From: Holosporaceae bacterium
Lineage (GTDB): Bacteria; Pseudomonadota; Alphaproteobacteria; UBA3830
DNA: 6,770 nucleotides
Reading direction: 5' to 3'
NCBI GenBank assembly: GCA_031269645.1
Contig: JAISYW010000024.1
Span: 1-6,770, forward strand
Below are positions 1 through 5,036 of the stretch, piece after piece. The position numbers and the translations under genes were made by a program. The notes under the pieces are model-generated. The model was not told the DNA's origin. It ran no database searches and saw only the letters and a program-made list of their open reading frames with translations. Position 1 is the stretch's first letter. Every line of letters starts with the position of its first letter.

Positions 1-17
1 GTGATTAATTCTTTCTA
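1..17 (-). other. In-frame amber codon in rmlB and the surviving downstream frame
   Basis: On the minus strand the TAG occupies 17-15. The codons after it (14-1) read AAA GAA TTA ATC AC, that is K-E-L-I-T, in the same frame. Intact RmlB proteins at this point typically read S-Y-x-x-L/Q-I-T-F/Y-V before DRPGHD, so the TAG sits where a tyrosine (TAT or TAC) would be expected. One base change explains the stop. TAG is also the apparent normal stop of the adaptor gene at 6192-6194, so a general reassignment of TAG is unlikely. The frame leaves the window at base 1. Confidence 0.75.
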
Positions 18-845
18 ACTACCTGATTTTAATGGGTATTTTTTATCCAAAATTTTGCAAATTTTTTTGGCGACTTGAAGATTGCTCAACTCATTGCTTC
101 CACCCACATTATAGACTTCTCCAGATTTTCCTTGGTGAAATATTAAATCGATAGCTTTGCAATGATCTACCACATACAACCAATCGCGGACGTTTTTTCC
201 ATTTCCGTAAATGGGGATTGGCTTCTTGGCTAAGGCGCAACGTATAATTGTTGGAATCAACTTTTCACGATATTGTTTAGGTCCATAGTTGTTGGAGCAA
301 TTGGATATTACCGTATTTACGCCATAAGTATGGAAATATGCTCGCACCAACATATCGGATCCTGCCTTACTGGCGGAATATGGAGAATTCGGTGCATAAG
401 GAGTACTTTCCGTAAAATATCCCATTTTTCCTAAGGTTCCATATACTTCGTCAGTGGATATATGATGGAATCTGTTGTGGAGAGAATTCCCATGTTTTTT
501 CCGAAAAGCGTCTAGCAGAGTGAAAGTTCCCAATACATTAGTTTCGATGAAAATACGCGGATTCGCAATGGAGTTATCCACATGACTTTCTGCGGCAAAG
601 TGGATTACATCAGTAATATCGTACTTTTCGAAAATATTCGATACAATACTTGCATCGCAAATGTCTCCATGTACAAAAACATAATTGGATACGTTATCAC
701 ATTCCTCAAGGTTATTCAGATCACCGGCATAGGTTAATTTATCAAAATTTATCACCAGATAATCGGGATATTTTTTACAAAAATACGGTGCGAAATTCGA
801 TCCGATAAATCCAGCTCCTCCGGTAACAAGCACATTTTTAGGCAT
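15..845 (-). CDS. rmlB: dTDP-glucose 4,6-dehydratase RmlB, C-terminally truncated by an in-frame TAG (likely broken gene)
   Basis: Extended short-chain dehydrogenase that converts dTDP-glucose to dTDP-4-keto-6-deoxyglucose using bound NAD, the second step of dTDP-rhamnose synthesis in the cytosol. The 276-residue product starts with the nucleotide-binding GGAGFIGSN loop (residues 9-17). It then shows HFAAESHVDNS (82-92), the catalytic T131-D132-E133 of STDEVYG, the YxxxK pair Y156/K160, and SNNYGP followed by EKLIP (184-198). Family members usually run to about 330-350 residues. This one lacks the final part with the DRPGHD motif that helps bind the sugar nucleotide. The reading frame continues past the stop as K-E-L-I-T, as expected of an intact RmlB, so the stop looks like a nonsense mutation. 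The ATG at 845 overlaps the end of rmlA by 8 bases (ATGCCTAA), suggesting translational coupling. Family assignment is very secure; activity of the shortened product is doubtful. Confidence 0.93.
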   Translation of the reverse strand: MPKNVLVTGGAGFIGSNFAPYFCKKYPDYLVINFDKLTYAGDLNNLEECDNVSNYVFVHGDICDASIVSNIFEKYDITDVIHFAAESHVDNSIANPRIFIETNVLGTFTLLDAFRKKHGNSLHNRFHHISTDEVYGTLGKMGYFTESTPYAPNSPYSASKAGSDMLVRAYFHTYGVNTVISNCSNNYGPKQYREKLIPTIIRCALAKKPIPIYGNGKNVRDWLYVVDHCKAIDLIFHQGKSGEVYNVGGSNELSNLQVAKKICKILDKKYPLKSGS

Positions 846-1731
846 GCCGTTTTTTTTCTTCCATAATTTTCGACAAATATTTTTTATAATCGGAATTATC
901 TTTATATCTAGAAATTAAGCGGCAAAATTGCATATCATCAATAAAGCCACGATTTAGAGCTATCTCTTCTACACAGGAGATTTTCAACCCTTGCCGTTTT
1001 CCAATCAATTGGACAAATTGGGCGGCCTCCATTAAACTATCCGGAGTTCCAGCATCCAGCCATGCAGTTCCGCGACACATACGTAGCACGTTTAGACGGT
1101 TTTCATTTAGATACTTTCGATTTAAATCAGTAATTTCCAGTTCTCTACGGCTGGAAGGTTTTAACGTTTTCGCTTTTTCTATCACATCCGGAGTATAGAA
1201 ATACAGCCCGGTGATTGCAATGTTTGATTTCGGATTTTGAGGCTTTTCCTCTATTGACAATGTTCGATCTTTCTCATCAAGCTCTATAATGCCATATCTC
1301 TCTGGATCCGGAACATGATATCCGCAAATAACGGCGCCCTTGTTTTTTTGTATAATTTTATGAAAATCATCCATTTGATTAGCCATATAAAAAATATTAT
1401 CTCCAAGAATCAGGCATACGTTATCGCTTCCTATAAAGTCAGCTCCCAAAATGAAAGCCTCGGCTATGCCATTCGGGCGACGCTGCGCTTTGTACGATAA
1501 TTTTATTCCCAATCGAGAGCCGTCACCGAGTAGTTTTTTAATGTTCGGAGTATCCTTGGGAGTAGAAATGATTAAAATCTCGCTTATTCCGAACAACATT
1601 AACGTCGCTAACGGATAATAGATCATCGGTTTATCATACACAGGTAATAATTGTTTGGAAGTAATCTGCGTCAGCGGGAAAAGACGACTTCCTGATCCGC
1701 CGGCCAGCAAAATTCCTTTATATCTTTTCAT
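838..1731 (-). CDS. rmlA: Glucose-1-phosphate thymidylyltransferase RmlA
   Basis: Sugar-nucleotide transferase that makes dTDP-glucose from dTTP and glucose-1-phosphate, the first and normally feedback-controlled step of dTDP-rhamnose synthesis in the cytosol. The 297-residue product is full length for the family. It has the nucleotide-binding LLAGGSGSRLFPLT loop (residues 8-21), SKQLLPVYDKPMIYYPL (25-41), the metal-binding LILGDN with D111, EEKP (161-164), ITGLYFY (173-179), ELEITDLN (197-204) and AWLDAGTPDSL (223-233). I chose the ATG at 1731 (MKRYKGILLAGG), because family proteins begin only a few residues before the glycine loop. An ATG at 1755 would add eight residues (MGGIECIN) with no better ribosome-binding site. 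Neither start has a strong Shine-Dalgarno sequence. The gene ends 8 bases inside rmlB, so the two form an operon, probably driven by the promoter candidate near 1893-1921. An A8 run lies in the codons just before the stop. Confidence 0.95.
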   Translation of the reverse strand: MKRYKGILLAGGSGSRLFPLTQITSKQLLPVYDKPMIYYPLATLMLFGISEILIISTPKDTPNIKKLLGDGSRLGIKLSYKAQRRPNGIAEAFILGADFIGSDNVCLILGDNIFYMANQMDDFHKIIQKNKGAVICGYHVPDPERYGIIELDEKDRTLSIEEKPQNPKSNIAITGLYFYTPDVIEKAKTLKPSSRRELEITDLNRKYLNENRLNVLRMCRGTAWLDAGTPDSLMEAAQFVQLIGKRQGLKISCVEEIALNRGFIDDMQFCRLISRYKDNSDYKKYLSKIMEEKKRHA

Positions 1732-1892
1732 GTTTATACATTCAATTCCGCCCATCGATTAACTTTTGCTAGTGCAGAGCCTCTTGCGCGAAATGAACTT
1801 CCCTCTTAACGATATTGTGTGTTTTTTTATCAAAGGTAGCCGTTTAAAATAATAATTCCTAACGTCGTACAATCTATATCCTTCGGCCACGT

Positions 1893-1921
1893 AGTATAGA
1901 GTAATTAAGTGATTTCCCCAA
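1893..1921 (-). promoter_or_regulatory. Candidate sigma-70-type promoter for the rmlAB operon
   Basis: On the minus strand a TTGGGG box (1921-1916) is separated by exactly 17 bases from a TATACT box (1898-1893). The -10 box matches TATAAT at five of six positions; the -35 box matches TTGACA only in TTG. Transcription would start near 1886, leaving a leader of about 155 bases before the rmlA ATG at 1731. The position and direction fit the operon, but this is a motif-only call. Confidence 0.4.
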
Positions 1922-2100
1922 ACTTTTTTTCCACAATGTTTTTTTTTATTTCATTTATCTTTCTTAAAAGCTTGATGCGTTCTAAAAATTTTCATGAAAT
2001 CTCGGAATATCCATCGCTGCAACATTTTTATTTTTGTTATAAATTGTTATAAATGTAAAACCCAATCAATATTGCCGATATGCCAACAACCAAAGCGCTG

Positions 2101-2124
2101 CATACGCGCATCTTTTAGCGTATG
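2101..2124. repeat. Perfect 7-bp inverted repeat (hairpin-capable)
   Basis: CATACGC (2101-2107) and GCGTATG (2118-2124) are perfect reverse complements flanking a 10-base loop. The stem holds four G/C pairs. It sits in the less AT-rich patch of the intergenic region. No T-run follows directly on either strand, so it is not a standard intrinsic terminator. It could be part of a structured RNA or a protein-binding site, or be chance. Confidence 0.45.
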
Positions 2125-2227
2125 GACGTTTCCCATAATAATTATGGTATCTATCGTCTGGGAGCGCTCGGTTTTCGTGGGACAATAAAAAATGACGTTT
2201 CGCTATTTTGTCAAATTATTAGATTTG

Positions 2228-2254
2228 ATGCAAATAAATGTTTAATGTTTGCAT
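2228..2254. promoter_or_regulatory. Dyad-symmetric site upstream of the ankyrin gene, possible operator
   Basis: ATGCAAA (2228-2234) and TTTGCAT (2248-2254) form a perfect 7-bp inverted repeat with a 13-base AT-rich centre. It lies just upstream of the TTAACA box at 2258-2263 and the -10 candidate at 2284-2289, where a regulator binding site could be. The base composition makes chance symmetry fairly likely, and no specific regulator can be named. Confidence 0.35.
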
Positions 2255-2257
2255 AAA

Positions 2258-2289
2258 TTAACAAATTTTTAAGACATTTTTGCTAATAT
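2258..2289 (+). promoter_or_regulatory. Weak promoter candidate for the ankyrin-protein gene
   Basis: TTAACA (2258-2263) matches the -35 consensus at five of six positions. TGC-TAATAT (2281-2289) resembles an extended -10 element. The spacing of 20 bases is longer than ideal, so the extended TG would have to compensate. Transcription would begin near 2296, about 95 bases before the ATG at 2391 and right at the ATG of a small ORF at 2297. Motif-only call. Confidence 0.3.
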
Positions 2290-2296
2290 AAATGCA

Positions 2297-2413
2297 ATGA
2301 AGAATGCGCGGAGTGTTGCCGGATGCTCAAGAAATCAAAATAATCCTTTTCCCAATAATCAGACGGACGATAAGTTGAATATGTGTAGAAATGAAAAAAA
2401 TATTGCAACATAG
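2297..2413 (+). CDS. Possible 38-residue leader ORF overlapping the ankyrin gene start
   Basis: An ATG at 2297 opens 38 codons (start MKNARSVAGC, end RNEKNIAT) that stop with TAG at 2411-2413, which is 23 bases inside the ankyrin gene in another frame. It has no Shine-Dalgarno sequence. If the promoter candidate at 2281-2289 is real, the transcript would begin almost exactly at this ATG, making it leaderless. Such an arrangement could couple its translation to that of the gene behind it. The peptide resembles nothing I recognise, and an ORF this short can occur by chance. Treat it as speculative. Confidence 0.2.
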   Translation: MKNARSVAGCSRNQNNPFPNNQTDDKLNMCRNEKNIAT

Positions 2414-4838
2414 TTTGTTTTTGGCTTTTGCCGTATATTACGAGTCTGCTAACGCATATATAGACAGCAACCTTACTTTTGGAACGACAGAGCCTCTACG
2501 AAAAGCCGGCTATTCGGTCACTTTTATCGATGCTCATGCTATGAAAGACTTATCTCCTTCAAGAGTTGATACTGATTTGAGTTTACTGGAACTTGTTAGA
2601 AGATGCGGCAATAGACAAGCTCCAGAATCGGAAACTACAGAAGCTAAAGATGTTGGTCTTGATCCTGTTATGCAGTTCTGTATTGATTTATTTCCATCAA
2701 ATGGGAACGTTGTGGATATATACACAAACGGAAGCTGTAATTTTGGCAATATTTTGAGGAAATTAGATGAAAAAGGCAAGAGAAGCAGCGTAACACAAAT
2801 AGTTGCGTGGTTACTGCGAGCTTGCAATCAGACTACGACCGATATGGATATTTGTAAACTACAAGCAAAAACAATCGCAGGAGAAGCGATTAAAGAAATA
2901 AAAGACAAAAGCAAAAACTTACGAGGAAACTGCTTATATTCAATTGATCGTACCTTTGAGAGTCTGAAAAAAGCTCTGGCATTTGAAGAAAAAATACATT
3001 TTTATACGAAAAATTTTTCTACAATATTAGTTTTTGCATTTTGCATCTATTTTTTTGATACGCAAGAGGATGTAGATAATTTGCTCGAAGTGCTTACCGG
3101 ACGAAAAAATAAGGGGGCTGGTACAAATATAGAAAAAATCCTGAAGTATAAAGCATCGTTTCCTAAAATTACGCCGTTTATGCAGGGCGAACCTTTTAAA
3201 TCAAGCAGGGTAGTGATGGATGTGGAGAAAAAAACAAAATTTGCGGATTGTGTCGAAACAACTATCAGGCATTTTCTAACGATACTCTGTCCTTACAACA
3301 CGGCCACTGACGCCATAATGCCGCTTGAGGGATTTAATGAAAAAGTTCAGGAATTTTTTGTCGCGAATAAACGAAAAGATGAAACGCAAAAAGCTCATGA
3401 TGACTGGATAAAGTCAATATACAAGTTTACTCAAAATGAAAATAAGGATGAAAATGGAGATTTGACATCGAATTACAGTACGTTTATAAACACATTATTC
3501 AACTTATTTAAACCTGATCGTCTACCAAAAAGAGAAATTGAAGATTGGAAAAAAGAATCTCCAGCTGCAATTTTGCAAAAAATCGCCGAGCGATTCGGCA
3601 GAAAAGACGTGATTTTCAATTTTTCAGGGGATATATGCGACGGATATGGCGATATTCTATGTACAATGACAAAAAAATCTGAACCCGCGTCTTCTTCAAG
3701 TGCCGAAGCAGCTACAACGACACAATTATCAAAAAAATTTAGTTTCAAAATTTGCCTTCGTAGAGAACACGCGCAACTATACCCGATGGTTCTACCACGC
3801 ACGGTAACAGACATAGATTTGGGGAGCGTTTCGGAAGCCGAGCTCAATGATATGGAAAGACTAATTATAAACAAGGAGCAAGTGCTTATTCCGATGGAAT
3901 TGAGCAGAAAATTCTGTTTTAGCACCAATTGTTGTCTGGCAAAATGGGACTATCTGGACGAATTGGTTCGTGTGAGTCACTGGGACGAATTCGATATGAC
4001 AAAACCATTACAAATTAGCGTGTCGCCGGATTTTGTTGGCGCATTACAATTCGTAGTAGGAACAGAATCTTCTAACCCGTTGTTAGTGCGTGATGAATAT
4101 AATGGCAATATACTTCATTCAGCCGCGAAGTTTGGCGAGTATAGCACGTTCAAAGTGTTATGCAAGTTATTATCTGATCAGGGAAGATTGCCTGATCTTT
4201 TGGCGGAAAAGACTAAAGGATATAATGTTTTTCAGCTTGCTGTCAAACGGCGTAATTGCAAAATATTTCCCATTTTAGAAGGTATAGTTCCGATAGATGA
4301 GCAAGTAACTTTACTGAAAAGCGACTTGGATGTTGCTCAGTTGACGCAACTTCTCAAAGAAGAAGATCATGATGAATTTCCACCAATACTTTTTGCGGCA
4401 ATAAGAGAAAAGGCAACGGCAATACTGGAGTTAGTAAAATCGCCAGATATAAATGAACAACTGTTGTGCGAATTATTGCAAAAAGAAGAAATCAACAGTA
4501 GTTACACACCGCTTCATATTGCCGCAGAAACTGATAATGTAGAGCTGTTTGAGCTGGTTGCCGATAAATTAAGCAATGATTTTTTGTGTCAAATATTAAA
4601 AATTAAAAACCGACAAGATTTTACACCGCTACACATTGCCGCATACCGTAAAAACGCCTATTTATGTGAATTACTTAATAAGTTGACAAATGAAGAATTA
4701 TGTCAAGTGCTGGCAATTGAAAATTTTTGTGGCTGGACGCCGCTTCGCTTTGCGGCAGAGTATCACAACGAAGAGTTATTGGATTTTATCAGCAAAAGAC
4801 TATCATCTGACGACTCATCCAGATTGCTGCACATTTAA
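2391..4838 (+). CDS. Signal-peptide-bearing ankyrin-repeat protein, unknown N-terminal region
   Basis: The 815-residue protein begins with a Sec-type signal peptide: MKK, a hydrophobic core LFLAFAVYY (9-17), and a likely cut after A20-N-A22. Residues 23 to about 565 are not a family I can name. They contain many cysteines, a hydrophobic stretch (208-222, STILVFAFCIYFF), a conserved-looking FADCVETTIRHF block (284-295) and a low-complexity linker EPASSSSAEAATTTQ (431-445). About six ankyrin-like units begin near residues 571, 609, 661, 705, 743 and 781; the clearest are YTPLHIAAE, FTPLHIAAY and WTPLRFAAE. Units run 38-39 residues rather than the usual 33, with an extra L-S/T-N-x-x-L-C-Q-x-L-x-I segment. 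The protein stops partway through the next such segment. The ATG at 2391 is the first possible in-frame start, since TGA precedes it at 2376-2378, but the ribosome-binding site is weak. It is probably exported and binds protein partners, perhaps in a host; that role is inference. Confidence 0.88.
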   Translation: MKKILQHSLFLAFAVYYESANAYIDSNLTFGTTEPLRKAGYSVTFIDAHAMKDLSPSRVDTDLSLLELVRRCGNRQAPESETTEAKDVGLDPVMQFCIDLFPSNGNVVDIYTNGSCNFGNILRKLDEKGKRSSVTQIVAWLLRACNQTTTDMDICKLQAKTIAGEAIKEIKDKSKNLRGNCLYSIDRTFESLKKALAFEEKIHFYTKNFSTILVFAFCIYFFDTQEDVDNLLEVLTGRKNKGAGTNIEKILKYKASFPKITPFMQGEPFKSSRVVMDVEKKTKFADCVETTIRHFLTILCPYNTATDAIMPLEGFNEKVQEFFVANKRKDETQKAHDDWIKSIYKFTQNENKDENGDLTSNYSTFINTLFNLFKPDRLPKREIEDWKKESPAAILQKIAERFGRKDVIFNFSGDICDGYGDILCTMTKKSEPASSSSAEAATTTQLSKKFSFKICLRREHAQLYPMVLPRTVTDIDLGSVSEAELNDMERLIINKEQVLIPMELSRKFCFSTNCCLAKWDYLDELVRVSHWDEFDMTKPLQISVSPDFVGALQFVVGTESSNPLLVRDEYNGNILHSAAKFGEYSTFKVLCKLLSDQGRLPDLLAEKTKGYNVFQLAVKRRNCKIFPILEGIVPIDEQVTLLKSDLDVAQLTQLLKEEDHDEFPPILFAAIREKATAILELVKSPDINEQLLCELLQKEEINSSYTPLHIAAETDNVELFELVADKLSNDFLCQILKIKNRQDFTPLHIAAYRKNAYLCELLNKLTNEELCQVLAIENFCGWTPLRFAAEYHNEELLDFISKRLSSDDSSRLLHI
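4103..4838 (+). repeat. Tandem ankyrin-like coding repeats
   Basis: This covers the C-terminal ankyrin-like units at the protein level: GNILHSAAKFG, GYNVFQLAVKRRN, EFPPILFAAIREK, YTPLHIAAETDN, FTPLHIAAYRKN and WTPLRFAAEYHN. The last three are close to the ankyrin TPLHxAA consensus. The first three are degenerate. An extended gap between the second and third (about 50 residues) probably hides a weak partial unit. The underlying DNA is diverged, so this is not a recent duplication. Confidence 0.8.
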
Positions 4839-4849
4839 GACTTTCGAGC

Positions 4850-4862
4850 TTCATATTATGAA
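4850..4862. repeat. Short palindrome TTCATA-T-TATGAA after the ankyrin gene
   Basis: Six-base arms surround a single central base, 11 bases after the ankyrin stop codon. As RNA it could fold only as a 4-bp A/U-rich stem and is not followed by a T-run, so it is not a credible intrinsic terminator. No other terminator hairpin is visible between 4838 and the tRNA. Confidence 0.25.
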
Positions 4863-4882
4863 AAAATATACTCTTTGTGGTA

Positions 4883-4888
4883 TATAAT
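4883..4888 (+). promoter_or_regulatory. -10 box candidate for the tRNA-Pro transcript
   Basis: A perfect TATAAT lies 38 bases upstream of the tRNA 5' end, placing the start of transcription near 4895 with a leader of about 30 bases, normal for a tRNA precursor. No recognisable -35 box is found 16-18 bases upstream. A second -10-like TATACT occurs at 4867-4872. The transcript could continue into the efflux genes. Confidence 0.4.
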
Positions 4889-4926
4889 TCTCCGTAATAT
4901 GATTCGTTATTTGTGATTTATATGAT

Positions 4927-5003
4927 CGGAGTATAGCTCAGTCCGGTAGAGCACAGCCTTCGGGAGGCTGGGGTCGGAGGTTCGAATCCTCTTGCTCCGA
5001 CCA
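4927..5003 (+). tRNA. tRNA-Pro, anticodon CGG
   Basis: A full cloverleaf can be drawn. The acceptor CGGAGTA (4927-4933) pairs with TGCTCCG (4993-4999) with one G-T wobble. The D stem is GCTC/GAGC. The anticodon stem CAGCC/GGCTG (4954-4958, 4966-4970) encloses loop TTCGGGA with anticodon CGG at 4961-4963. The variable loop is five bases, and the T stem GGAGG/CCTCT encloses TTCGAAT. Discriminator A5000 and the C1-G72 pair are bacterial proline-tRNA identity features. The 3' CCA (5001-5003) is encoded. It reads CCG codons. The efflux operon starts only 30 bases downstream. Confidence 0.97.
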
Positions 5004-5011
5004 CTAGTTTT

Positions 5012-5017
5012 TATAAT
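5012..5017 (+). promoter_or_regulatory. TATAAT box between tRNA-Pro and the efflux adaptor gene
   Basis: A perfect TATAAT lies in the 30-base gap after the tRNA, 16 bases before the ATG at 5034. A transcript from it would start near 5024 and carry only about 10 bases of leader, barely including the GGTGAG ribosome-binding site at 5025-5030. A matching -35 would have to lie inside the tRNA 3' half, and only a poor TTGCTC (4992-4997, 14-base spacing) is there. Read-through from the tRNA is the alternative. Confidence 0.25.
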
Positions 5018-5024
5018 AATGTAT

Positions 5025-5036
5025 GGTGAGACTATG
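5025..5036 (+). promoter_or_regulatory. Ribosome-binding site fixing the adaptor start
   Basis: GGTGAG (5025-5030), three bases, then ATG (5034-5036). GGTGA matches the downstream part of the extended anti-Shine-Dalgarno complement AGGAGGTGA, which explains the short spacing. The same GGTGAG-N3-ATG layout precedes the RND pump gene at 6203, which supports this start over the ATGs at 5019 and 5040. Confidence 0.6.

Larger units (their letters stand above)
1732..2390. other. AT-rich intergenic region between divergent rmlA and the ankyrin gene; no convincing gene
   Basis: This stretch of roughly 660 bases separates two divergent transcription units. All six frames are broken by frequent stops. 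The longest plus-strand frame (1994-2188, 64 codons) is rich in Cys, Ile and Phe, has no ribosome-binding site and resembles no family I know. A minus-strand frame over about 2200-2057 gives a peptide containing GNVHTLKDARMQRFG and is also unrecognised. The less AT-rich patch at about 2060-2185 differs from its surroundings and could be a decayed gene or a small RNA. T-rich tracts (T7 to T9) lie at about 1924-1948. Separate entries describe the promoter candidates and inverted repeats inside it. Confidence 0.6.

Noticed and set aside
15..17. TAG as a recoded sense codon (genome-wide amber reassignment)
   Set aside because: The adaptor gene ends in TAG at a natural C-terminus, 8 bases before the pump start, so TAG acts as a normal stop here. 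Local suppression is not excluded.
1994..2188. Plus-strand 64-codon frame in the intergenic region
   Set aside because: No ribosome-binding site, an odd Cys/Ile/Phe-rich composition and no resemblance to a known family; listed only as part of the spacer.
3473..3928. Minus-strand 151-codon frame opposite the ankyrin gene
   Set aside because: Lies wholly inside a well-supported gene. Its Ser/Ile/Leu-rich product is typical of an antisense shadow.
4839..4926. Intrinsic terminator after the ankyrin gene
   Set aside because: Only a small A/U-rich palindrome is present, with no G/C-rich stem followed by a T-run.
4927..5003. tRNA-Pro as an attachment site of an integrated element
   Set aside because: No repeated copy of the tRNA 3' end is seen elsewhere in the window and no integrase is present; the genes downstream are ordinary efflux genes.
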